DNA of 25,338 bases, taken from Bacillota bacterium (GTDB taxonomy: Bacteria > Bacillota > Clostridia > Christensenellales > SZUA-584). The stretch's first letter is position 1, and every line of letters begins with the position of its first letter. The DNA is taken from the NCBI GenBank assembly GCA_023406895.1, contig JAEXTV010000025.1, forward strand, positions 1 through 25,338. The letters run 5' to 3'. This document shows, in pieces, positions 1 to 7,424 of the stretch. Both the position numbers and the translations under genes were made by a program. The notes beneath the pieces are model-generated. The model was given only the letters and a program-made list of their open reading frames with translations. It did not search any database and was not told the DNA's origin.

Positions 1-1
1 T

Positions 2-904
2 ACCGCGGGCAAACCATCCTATGACACAGATTTTAACCCGGCGGGCTGGACAGCCTTCAGTGCCGCCACAGATATTGCCACTGCAAGCACGGCCACGGTG
101 TATGTGCAGGTGGTGAAGGTGGGTGACAGCACGCATAGGATATACGGCTGGGGACAGGGAAGCGCTGTGCCGACAGCCCCGCCCACACCGACCCCCGCGC
201 CCACTGTGACGCCCGCGCCCACTGTGACGCCTGCGCCCACTGTGACGCCTGCGCCCATAGCTGCACCGACGCCAACGCCGACCAAAAGACCATCGGCAAA
301 CCCAAAACCAACTGCGACGGTAACACCGGCACCCACGCCCACAGCAGCGCCGACGGCTGTGCCGGAACCCGCAGAGACGCCGGCACCCACGCCCACGGCA
401 GCGCCGACGCCATCAGCGGCACCAACACAAACAACGGGAGGCAACACACGGACAATTATGGGAACGCTGCTCGATGCAAACGGCCAGCCGATGGCCGGGT
501 ATGTGGTGGAGCTGCATTCCGATCCGATGACGACAGTCACGGATTCCAGCGGACGGTATGTTTTTCATGATGTGGACTTTACGAGCCACGAATTGATCGT
601 AAAAACGCCGGAAGGTGAGCAGATAAAAGCTGTGACGCTTGCGTTCTCGCAAGGAGAGGCCTTCGGTACACAGATAGCGCAAGAACAAGTGAGCATTACC
701 TATGCTAAAGAAACGGCCACGGTCAACATTGTGGTGCAGATGACATCCGGCCAAAACGGGGCTGTGATCACGCAGGTTTCGGATTCCGAAGTGAGCACCT
801 CCCCCGGCGGCACTGCGTCAGCTCTCCCGTGGATTGTGGGCGGAGCCGCGGCGGCTGCGGCGATCGCGGTGACGATTGCGCTGCTGCTGAAGAAAAGAAA
901 ATGA
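2..904 (+). CDS. C-terminal part of a Pro/Thr-rich, membrane-anchored surface protein (5' end outside window)
   Basis: The reading frame is open from the window edge, so the true start lies to the left; the GTG at 98 is an internal codon. In order, the visible 300 residues hold the end of an unidentified beta-rich domain, a Pro/Thr/Ala-rich linker of about 90 residues containing TVTPAP repeats, and a domain of about 75 residues starting near nt 450. That domain resembles carboxypeptidase-regulatory-like or Cna-B-like beta-sandwiches (GTLLDANGQPMAGYVVEL, then TVTDSSGRYVF). A C-terminal Ala-rich membrane helix with a KKRK tail ends the protein. There is no LPXTG motif, so anchoring is probably by the helix alone. 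The layout of linker, beta domain, helix and basic tail matches the large surface protein at 1924-6384, suggesting a shared class of envelope proteins. Its biological role is not known. A strong terminator follows. Confidence 0.75.
   Translation, partial: TAGKPSYDTDFNPAGWTAFSAATDIATASTATVYVQVVKVGDSTHRIYGWGQGSAVPTAPPTPTPAPTVTPAPTVTPAPTVTPAPIAAPTPTPTKRPSANPKPTATVTPAPTPTAAPTAVPEPAETPAPTPTAAPTPSAAPTQTTGGNTRTIMGTLLDANGQPMAGYVVELHSDPMTTVTDSSGRYVFHDVDFTSHELIVKTPEGEQIKAVTLAFSQGEAFGTQIAQEQVSITYAKETATVNIVVQMTSGQNGAVITQVSDSEVSTSPGGTASALPWIVGGAAAAAAIAVTIALLLKKRK
200..253 (+). repeat. 18-bp tandem repeat, three copies (TVTPAP units)
   Basis: Three head-to-tail copies of an 18-bp unit reading cccactgtgacgcc(c/t)gcg lie at 200-217, 218-235 and 236-253, differing at one position. 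They encode the Pro-rich linker of the surface protein. A second, dispersed imperfect pair of about 29 bp lies in the same linker at 326-354 and 380-408. Copy number is likely to vary between strains. Confidence 0.85.
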
Positions 905-906
905 TC

Positions 907-962
907 TGAAACAAAAAATGCGGGAACGGAAGCTGATGGGCTGCCGTTCCCGTTTTTGTTTC
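907..962 (+). terminator. Intrinsic terminator after the surface protein gene
   Basis: A 9-bp stem (cgggaacgg at 921-929 pairing with ccgttcccg at 944-952) is followed by tttttgttt. The flanking gaaacaaaaa (907-916) also pairs with tttttgtttc (953-962), which extends the stem. This may let it work in both directions. It separates the left-edge gene from the TetR unit. Confidence 0.85.
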
Positions 963-1113
963 GGCTGAATAAAGCGGATTCTGTAGATTCGGCCATGCAA
1001 GGCAGTATGATCAAGACGCTCGGGCGGCTGACAAGGCGGCTATGGACGGGGTAAATCCCATACCTGTTGATTGATGGTCAATATAATTTTTATATTTGGA
1101 CAAAAGGCTTCGG

Positions 1114-1143
1114 TATGTATGAAACGCTTATGTATGAAACGCT
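1114..1143 (+). repeat. Perfect 15-bp tandem duplication next to the TetR promoter
   Basis: The unit tatgtatgaaacgct occurs twice back to back (1114-1128 and 1129-1143) and ends one base before the -35 box at 1145. The position would suit an upstream activator or repressor site, but a chance duplication is equally possible. Confidence 0.8.
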
Positions 1144-1144
1144 G

Positions 1145-1173
1145 TTGAACTCATTTAAAATTTATTATATAAT
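1145..1173 (+). promoter_or_regulatory. Promoter of the TetR regulator gene
   Basis: ttgaac at 1145-1150 and a perfect tataat at 1168-1173 are separated by 17 bp, the ideal housekeeping sigma factor spacing. Transcription should start near 1180, shortly before the palindrome at 1189-1200. Confidence 0.75.
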
Positions 1174-1188
1174 AGGAATCAGATTAAT

Positions 1189-1200
1189 AGACCGCGGTCT
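1189..1200. promoter_or_regulatory. Perfect palindrome, probable TetR-family operator
   Basis: agaccgcggtct is its own reverse complement and lies about 10 bp downstream of the expected start of transcription and 33 bp before the TetR start codon. Short GC-centred palindromes in this position are typical autoregulatory operators of TetR proteins. Binding by the adjacent regulator is inferred. Confidence 0.55.
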
Positions 1201-1233
1201 GTGAATATTTGAAAAAGTCATTGGAGAACACAA

Positions 1234-1854
1234 ATGGCTTACAACGGTGAGAACAGAAAAGAAAAATCGAAATTAACCAGGCAGAGAATTTATGAAACCG
1301 CGGACGCTATGTTGGCAACGCGCGGTTACAGCGAAATCAGCGTGAATGATATCATCAAAGAGGCGGGGGTATCAAAGGGCGCTTTTTATTTTCACTTTGC
1401 TTCCAAGGATGAGCTTTTCACTTCATTGATTGACGATTACGTAAAACGGCTGGACGCAGACTATGAGTCGTATCTTGATAGCTTTCCAAACGACGCCCGG
1501 GCAGAGTACGTCCTGATTGAGCTGGTAGGAAAAATCGCCGAAACGGTTACATTGCGGGTTGGCTATGACAATATGCTTACCCTATACAAGGCTCAGCTGA
1601 CAAACGATTATGACACCAGTATGGTCTTAAGCTACAACAGGAGGATATATTCAATGCTCAGCAGCGTGCTCGCGCGCGGTATGACGCGCGGGGAGTTTCG
1701 GGCGGACATACCGCCTGATATACTCGCCAAGCACATGATGGTTGCGTTCAGAGGCATCACATACGAGTGGTGCGCCCGCTATCCTGATTTTGATTATAAG
1801 GCGCAGGCGCTCGCGCTTTTCGAGCTTCTGCTGAAAGGTATAAGTATACGGTGA
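1234..1854 (+). CDS. TetR/AcrR-family transcriptional regulator
   Basis: This 206-residue protein has the length and layout of TetR repressors. An N-terminal helix-turn-helix lies at about residues 14-62, with the characteristic IIKEAGVSKGAFYFHFASKDEL stretch broken only by conservative changes. A helical ligand-binding and dimerisation domain follows that has no clear relative. The start is supported by ttggag at 1221-1226. The promoter and the perfect palindrome just upstream suggest repression of its own gene. The next gene, a very large exported repeat protein, starts 69 bp downstream with no visible promoter or terminator between, so it is probably in the same transcript and under the same control. 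The inducing ligand cannot be read from the sequence. Confidence 0.92.
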   Translation: MAYNGENRKEKSKLTRQRIYETADAMLATRGYSEISVNDIIKEAGVSKGAFYFHFASKDELFTSLIDDYVKRLDADYESYLDSFPNDARAEYVLIELVGKIAETVTLRVGYDNMLTLYKAQLTNDYDTSMVLSYNRRIYSMLSSVLARGMTRGEFRADIPPDILAKHMMVAFRGITYEWCARYPDFDYKAQALALFELLLKGISIR

Positions 1855-1923
1855 TCATCACATCGTCCAATGAAACGAGCAAAGCTCAAGGAAGATTCGC
1901 AACATGTTTTTTTGGAGGTCAAT

Positions 1924-4900
1924 ATGAACAAACATGCACACAAAAAAAACGCCGCGTTGAGCAAATTTCTGATCATTATCGTTTTTGTGGTCATTTTCAG
2001 CCCGCTTTTCTGGCATAGATCCACACAGGCGGCCCCGGCCAGTATCACATTGATACCTGAAAGAGATAAGTATGTTCAAAACGAAGCCTGTGTTAATGAT
2101 GATGTCATAATTGTCGGTAAGTATTTATATGGAGCTTGTGAGAGCGTATTGGGCTTTGATCTTTCGCAGATATCAGGGCCTGTGACTTCCGCAGTTTTAA
2201 AAATCGATGTGAAATACTCAAATTATACCTATGATCAATATAACAAGCCTGACTATTTTAAAAAATATATGAATATCTATGGCTCTAATACGGACGACTG
2301 GTCGGAGAGCGATGCGTCTGTTCCCTCCAAGGATCAGTCGATATTCGCATCGGAGTGTGTTGACATAGTTCAAGTCTATTCGTATGACGTGACCAGCTTC
2401 ATACAGTCTCAAGCCGACGGCTACGCGACGCTTGTGCTGGAACCGATAATCGGTTCACCTACTAGATATTTTACTTTTCTCAGCAGTGATGCATCTCTTC
2501 CATGCGGCGTTTCTCTGGAAATCAATTATCTGAATCCGGCTGCCACGCTTTCGGGTTCGGCGCTCAATGAAGATAACGTGAACGGAGGTACCGTCAATAT
2601 TGCGCTCGAAGATACGACTTTTATAGACAGTACGCTTGATAATGACAATTTTACATTGACTGGCGGAATCGACGGGCTGTCTGTCGGCGCGGTGAATTAT
2701 ATCGACGACACCCACTGTGCTTTAACGCTGGCATATAATGGGAGGGACTTCGACAACGCCTTTTCTTTCGGCGTGGTGATTGATAAAAGTGAGCTGACAG
2801 CCCTGAACAATTTGCAAACAAGCAACACGCTGACCGTGGCCGCGGTGAACGATGCGGAAAGCCTGTCTTTAAGCGATGACGGCGCGATTTATGAAGGCGC
2901 GGAAAACGGCGAGGTCATTACCGTGACGCTGTCGGGCGGGCAGTTTTCGGATACGATGACCCCTGACAATTGGACGCTTGGCAATTTGCCTCGGGGGGTT
3001 TCAAAAGGCAGTGTCACACGCGTCAATGACCATACGGTCAGCATCACGCTTTCCGGCAACGCGACAGCCGACTATGACGTGGATATCACCAACATGAGTG
3101 TGAGCTGCACGGCGGCGGAGTATGGCGACAGCACGGGCGGCGGGACGATCACCGGCAGCACCGGCGTTCGTTTCATTGCGGATGACAATCCTGAAACGTT
3201 AACCCTTTCGGACAACGGTGATATCACAGAAGGCAATGAGCAAGGCAAAACTTTTATTGCGACCATATCCGGAGGAGAGTTTGCAGACAAGCTCACCCCA
3301 TCCAACTGGTTTATGAGCGGTCAGCCATATGGCTGCAGTTTAGATTACACGATCGAACGCTTGGACGATCATCGCGTCCGGCTAAAAATATTCGCCCTTT
3401 CTCAGGTCGATTATGACACCGATATCACCAATGCGGTGGTTTCCTGTACCAGTGCGGAATACAAGGACAGCACGGGCAACGGGACTTTGAGCGGAACGGG
3501 AATCACGTTTCATGCGACCAATGACGCCGAAACGTTTTATACGCAATCATATAATAGTCAAGCCATCTATGAGGGGCAGGAAGACGGAAAAATCGTATGG
3601 GCATCGCTATTCGGGGGGAAGTTCCCCTGGACTGTCAACCCGGCTCATTGGTCGGTCAGCGGCTTGCCGGACGGCGTGTCGTGCGAGATTGCCAAAGATG
3701 AATATTATAAGCCGAGGGTTAACATCACGCTTTTGGGTAATGCCACACAGGACTACGACAGCGACAGGACGCTGACCATCACGTGTTCTACTGATGGATA
3801 CAGTGACAGCACAGGAAAAGGCCCGCTGACCTCATCAGCTGTCAAGCTCACCGCCAGCAACGATCCTGAAAGCATTTCGATCAGCGATGACGGTGCCATT
3901 CATGAGGGCGCGGAGGACGGCGAGTTTATCACTGTGACACTGACCGGCGGTACCTTTCCGTCAACTCTCAATCCGGATCAATGGATCGTTGCGAATCTGC
4001 CTGCGGGTGTGACCAAGGGAACCGTGACGAGAATCGATTCCCACACTGTAAAGATAGCGCTGTCCGGCAACGCACAGACGGATTATGATACGGATATCAC
4101 CGATATATCGGTGACTTGCGGCATCACCGAATACAACGACAGCACGGGCGGCGGCCCGCTGACGTGCGGCACGGGCGTGCGGCTGATAGCCGATAACGAC
4201 ATCGAAGCACTCACCATCGATGATGACGGGCGCATTGAGGAAGGCGCGGAAAACGCGGAAGTCATCACAGCGACACTGAGCGGCGGCATTTTTTCCAACC
4301 CGATTAATGCGGCCAACTGGACGTTGACAGGTCTGCCGGAGGGGGTTTCAAAGGGGGCTGTCACCCGCATTGATAGTCACCATGTGGGTATTTGCTTATC
4401 CGGCAACACCAGTGCCGATTATGACAGCGATCTGTCTGGTGTGACGGTGATGTGCACGGCTGATGAATACTCGGGCACATTGAGGACAAGCCTGTCGGCT
4501 TCTGGCGTGACGCTGAAAGCCATCAACGATGAAGAGTCTATATCGATTGCGAACAGCGAGGTGATTAGTGAGGGCTTTGAGGATGGAAAATCCATTGATG
4601 TGACACTGACCGGCGGTTGCTTTGCCCCCGTGCTCACGCCCGCAAACTGGACTCTTGGCGGTTTACCGAAAGGTGTGGCAATGGGTGCGGTGATTCGTGT
4701 AGACAGCTCGCATGCCACGATTATGTTGGCCGGTAATTCCATCGGAGATTATGATAAAGACATCACTGATATCAGTGTGACCTGTACGGCTGACGAATAT
4801 ATGGACAATCAAAACGGCGGCCCGCTGACATGCGGTACGGGCGTCCGGTTTGAGGCGGTGGATGACTTAGAATCCCTGTCGGTATCGGATGACGGGCTGA

Positions 4901-6384
4901 TCACCGAAGGAATGGAAAACGGAGAAATTTTAACGGTTACGCTGACAGGCGGTGTATTCTCCGAAACGCTCAAATCATCCAACTGGTCGATGACGGGCCA
5001 GCCTGCCGGCGTTTCTATCGGTGCTGTCACCCGCGTCAACGACCATACGGCGGCACTCAGGCTGGCAGGAACCGCTGAGGCGGACTATGATGTCGACATC
5101 ACGGCTGCGCGCGTGGTGTGCGCACCTGCGGAGTATAACGATCATACCGACGGGGATGCCCTCACAAGCAATGCGGGTGTGCGTTTTACGGCCATCAGCG
5201 ATTTGGAATTTATTTCGGCCTATGCAGACATCACCGAAGGCACAGAAGACGGCGCGGCCATCACGGTGAAAATAACCGGAGGGAGCTTTCATACGGCTTT
5301 GCATCCTGAAAACTGGTCTGTAACGGGGCTGCCGGAGGGTGTGGAACTAGGCACGGTCAAGCGAATTGACGCGCGGACAGCCGCCGTGAGCCTGAAAGGC
5401 AGCGCTTCGTATGATTACGATAAAGACATCAGTTTATCTGTGACATGCATGCCCGATGAATACATCGGCACTCTCCGAACACCCCTGACCGCTTCGGGCA
5501 TTGTTTTGAAGGCGGTGGATGACCCCGAATGGCTGACGCTCTCAGACAGCGGAATCAGAGAAGGGCATGAAAACGGTGAAACCATCACGGTAAAAATAGC
5601 GGGCGGACAGTTTGTGCGGGCGATTGATCCGCTTGGTTGGACGGTCGAGAATTTGCCGGTGGGTGTATCGGTTGGCCGCATCACAAGAGCGGATGCGCAC
5701 ACGGTTGTATTGACACTGGCCGGGAAAGCGGCAAAGGATTACGACAAGGATATCACCGATGTGAAAGTGACCTGCGGTGCCACCCAGTACGATACCGGAG
5801 ATGTGCCTTTAAGCGTTCAGAGCGGCGTTGTTTTCAAGGCAACAGTGGAAAAGGATGCCTCATTGCAGGATGAAACCCAACCGAGCGCATCGCCGGAGCC
5901 TGCCCCGACACCCTCACCCGTTCCGTCGGGCAGCCAGACGCCTGCGCAGCCATCCGGCAGCGCTGAGGATGGAAACAAGCCTGCCGAGAATCGCAGCGTA
6001 CAGGTCACGTCCATTCAGGAGAACAAGGAGACGGGAGCGATATGGGTCGAATTCGATGCGGCGTCTCTTCCTGACGGTACCACATCAATCCGCCTCGCTA
6101 ACGGAACGCAAATCGATATTGAGGGGCACAGCGGCCTAATTCAATTGAAAATTTCGAGGGAAGATCTCAACGAAAGAGGTGAGCTTGTGCTGGAGGCGCT
6201 GGACGACGAAGGAACGCCGCTCGCAGCGCTCAGTATTTCGGTGGTGGATCAGAACGATCAGCTTATCGCAGTGAACCCTCAAACGGCGGACAACGGGCAA
6301 ACGTTACTGTGGGTGATATTACCGGTTGGGATTGCAGCTGCCGCAGTCGCCGGCGCCTTGATATGGAAAAAGCGCAGACCGTAA
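1924..6384 (+). CDS. Very large exported surface protein with nine ~110-residue tandem repeats
   Basis: The start at 1924 is preferred over an in-frame ATG at 1870 because ggagg lies at 1914-1918 and the protein then opens with a classic signal peptide (basic residues 2-14, hydrophobic core 15-30, cleavage after about residue 36). The result is 1,486 residues. An N-terminal domain of roughly residues 40-200 resembles DNRLRE/CBM96-type modules (conserved-looking LGFDLS, VTSAVLKIDV, DDWSES). A divergent repeat follows (about 205-308), then nine clear repeats (309 to about 1309), a Pro/Ser-rich linker, a last beta-rich domain, a membrane helix (about 1460-1480) and a KKRRP tail. No sortase motif is present. 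The family role would be surface adhesion or polysaccharide binding, but this is inference. It is probably co-transcribed with the TetR gene upstream. Confidence 0.85.
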   Translation: MNKHAHKKNAALSKFLIIIVFVVIFSPLFWHRSTQAAPASITLIPERDKYVQNEACVNDDVIIVGKYLYGACESVLGFDLSQISGPVTSAVLKIDVKYSNYTYDQYNKPDYFKKYMNIYGSNTDDWSESDASVPSKDQSIFASECVDIVQVYSYDVTSFIQSQADGYATLVLEPIIGSPTRYFTFLSSDASLPCGVSLEINYLNPAATLSGSALNEDNVNGGTVNIALEDTTFIDSTLDNDNFTLTGGIDGLSVGAVNYIDDTHCALTLAYNGRDFDNAFSFGVVIDKSELTALNNLQTSNTLTVAAVNDAESLSLSDDGAIYEGAENGEVITVTLSGGQFSDTMTPDNWTLGNLPRGVSKGSVTRVNDHTVSITLSGNATADYDVDITNMSVSCTAAEYGDSTGGGTITGSTGVRFIADDNPETLTLSDNGDITEGNEQGKTFIATISGGEFADKLTPSNWFMSGQPYGCSLDYTIERLDDHRVRLKIFALSQVDYDTDITNAVVSCTSAEYKDSTGNGTLSGTGITFHATNDAETFYTQSYNSQAIYEGQEDGKIVWASLFGGKFPWTVNPAHWSVSGLPDGVSCEIAKDEYYKPRVNITLLGNATQDYDSDRTLTITCSTDGYSDSTGKGPLTSSAVKLTASNDPESISISDDGAIHEGAEDGEFITVTLTGGTFPSTLNPDQWIVANLPAGVTKGTVTRIDSHTVKIALSGNAQTDYDTDITDISVTCGITEYNDSTGGGPLTCGTGVRLIADNDIEALTIDDDGRIEEGAENAEVITATLSGGIFSNPINAANWTLTGLPEGVSKGAVTRIDSHHVGICLSGNTSADYDSDLSGVTVMCTADEYSGTLRTSLSASGVTLKAINDEESISIANSEVISEGFEDGKSIDVTLTGGCFAPVLTPANWTLGGLPKGVAMGAVIRVDSSHATIMLAGNSIGDYDKDITDISVTCTADEYMDNQNGGPLTCGTGVRFEAVDDLESLSVSDDGLITEGMENGEILTVTLTGGVFSETLKSSNWSMTGQPAGVSIGAVTRVNDHTAALRLAGTAEADYDVDITAARVVCAPAEYNDHTDGDALTSNAGVRFTAISDLEFISAYADITEGTEDGAAITVKITGGSFHTALHPENWSVTGLPEGVELGTVKRIDARTAAVSLKGSASYDYDKDISLSVTCMPDEYIGTLRTPLTASGIVLKAVDDPEWLTLSDSGIREGHENGETITVKIAGGQFVRAIDPLGWTVENLPVGVSVGRITRADAHTVVLTLAGKAAKDYDKDITDVKVTCGATQYDTGDVPLSVQSGVVFKATVEKDASLQDETQPSASPEPAPTPSPVPSGSQTPAQPSGSAEDGNKPAENRSVQVTSIQENKETGAIWVEFDAASLPDGTTSIRLANGTQIDIEGHSGLIQLKISREDLNERGELVLEALDDEGTPLAALSISVVDQNDQLIAVNPQTADNGQTLLWVILPVGIAAAAVAGALIWKKRRP
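2848..5850 (+). repeat. Nine in-frame ~336-bp coding repeats
   Basis: Repeat starts fall at 2848, 3184, 3520, 3859, 4195, 4525, 4861, 5197 and 5518, giving units of 321-339 bp. Each protein unit opens with (N/D)D.E, then EG.E(N/D)G, a GG.F motif, a conserved Trp in NW, LP.GVS, V.R.D.H, GN...DYD.DIT, a Cys in V.C...EY, and a closing Val/Ile-rich strand. Repeats 2 and 3 are the most diverged. Repeats 4, 6 and 7 share the close variant GGPLTCGTGVR or similar near their ends. Confidence 0.85.
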
Positions 6385-6545
6385 AATGAAAAGCGCCAGC
6401 GGTTCTATTCTCGAGCCTGTCATGACGGCATTGTATTTGTTTCTATCTATATAGATCTCATCATATCTGCCCGGAACAATCTCTTGCCTTTATTCGTCTG
6501 AGATGATAAATATAGTCATAGAAGAACATATATCAGGAGGCCGTT
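6385..6545. other. Short intergenic region before the lipoprotein-like gene
   Basis: It contains the palindrome atctatatagat at 6445-6456 and AT-rich sequence (tatagt at 6511-6516) that may belong to a weak promoter, but no convincing -35/-10 pair. I see no clear terminator after the large surface protein. A strong aggagg at 6535-6540 serves the next gene. Confidence 0.4.
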
Positions 6546-7424
6546 ATGGAAATTAAACCGGTGAAAGAAATCACTCCGCCCAAATACCCTGTTAAGGAAG
6601 ATGTGACGGCGGAGCAGATAAAAGCACAGGTGCCCAAAAGGTGGCTTGATAACAAAGCCGCTAAGGTTGCGCTCGGGGCGCTGGCGGCCATGACACTCGG
6701 CGGATGCGAAGCACCGCCGCTGGCTGGTGTTCCCGCGCCGCCCGAGACGGGTATTCCCGCAGAATCGCCGGTTTTGACTGATGATGAAATTATCGAATAC
6801 ACCACAATGGGAGAAGTGATGGCGCCAACATTTATGGTTGCACCGCTTTTCACGCATGGCGGCGGTACAGGCGCGTTTGGCTGTGATATGGTGACGCCGC
6901 CTGTGTTTTTGAGTGAAGCGGAGGCGCTCGAAGTTATTAACGACGCGGCCAAAGAATACGGCCTTGAGTTTTCGGATGGACAAAGTGTCACAATTGAAGA
7001 AGTGCTTGAGCCGATTACCAGCATCAACGGCGCAGTTGAAAAACCGGTACAGAATTACATATCGCTGAAGCCTGATTTTGCGGATACAGAGCATGGCATT
7101 GCGCTCGAATTTGTGTCAGTGGATGATGTGAAAAGGTGGAATCAGGGGCCAAAGGAAGCGCTGATTGAATCGTACGATACCATGGACGCGGCTCAGCAAT
7201 TGGACAGCGCCCTTGAAGACAAATACAATGACGGCATTTCGGCAGCGGGCGTTCTGTATGATCCCTGTGAAACGATGGCGTTATCCGCTGAGCAGACGGG
7301 CCGGATGTTTGAAGATCAGACACGCGAGCAAATTGAGCAGCAGACACGCGCGATGTCTGAAGAGCAATTAAAAAAGCAGGCCGTCGATTTCTTCAAATGG
7401 CTAAAGAGCCAAGGGGTTATCTGA
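6546..7424 (+). CDS. Lipoprotein-like protein of unknown function, candidate radical SAM substrate
   Basis: This 292-residue protein has a strong ribosome binding site (aggagg, 6 bp before ATG). I do not recognise its function. Residues 1-37 are charged and Pro-rich and end in PKRW. They are followed by an Ala-rich hydrophobic segment (38-53) and LGGC, a lipobox-like site with Cys54. A Pro-rich linker, a Gly-rich patch ending in GAFGC (Cys113), then MVTPPVFLSEAEAL and a mixed alpha/beta region come next. The tail (about 255-292) is Gln/Glu-rich and helical. Only three cysteines occur (54, 113, 241). The long charged N-terminus is unusual for a lipoprotein. Its stop overlaps the start of a radical SAM/SPASM gene, and this tight coupling suggests it is the enzyme's substrate or partner. 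That role is inference. Confidence 0.8.
   Translation: MEIKPVKEITPPKYPVKEDVTAEQIKAQVPKRWLDNKAAKVALGALAAMTLGGCEAPPLAGVPAPPETGIPAESPVLTDDEIIEYTTMGEVMAPTFMVAPLFTHGGGTGAFGCDMVTPPVFLSEAEALEVINDAAKEYGLEFSDGQSVTIEEVLEPITSINGAVEKPVQNYISLKPDFADTEHGIALEFVSVDDVKRWNQGPKEALIESYDTMDAAQQLDSALEDKYNDGISAAGVLYDPCETMALSAEQTGRMFEDQTREQIEQQTRAMSEEQLKKQAVDFFKWLKSQGVI

Larger units (their letters stand above)
905..1233. other. Intergenic region between surface protein and TetR gene
   Basis: This 329-bp stretch holds the terminator at 907-962, a small inverted repeat (attga tgg tcaat, 1070-1082), a perfect 15-bp tandem duplication (1114-1143), and the promoter and palindrome of the TetR gene. I see no coding region or RNA gene in it. 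The part from about 963 to 1060 shows nothing I can assign. Confidence 0.6.

Noticed and set aside
19..540. Long minus-strand frames rich in Gly/Val/Ala opposite the first gene
   Set aside because: They are shadows of the Pro/Thr-rich repeat coding and have no start signals or plausible protein features.
98..904. GTG at 98 as the start of the first gene
   Set aside because: The frame is open to the window edge, there is no ribosome binding site, and no signal peptide follows; it is an internal Val codon of a longer protein.
1870..1923. Upstream ATG at 1870 for the large surface protein
   Set aside because: It lacks a ribosome binding site and would put 18 charged residues before a clear signal peptide that has its own strong ribosome binding site.
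2848..5850. Repeat array as a CRISPR or non-coding satellite
   Set aside because: Units are ~336 bp, in frame, and encode conserved protein motifs with diverged DNA, so this is protein repeat structure.
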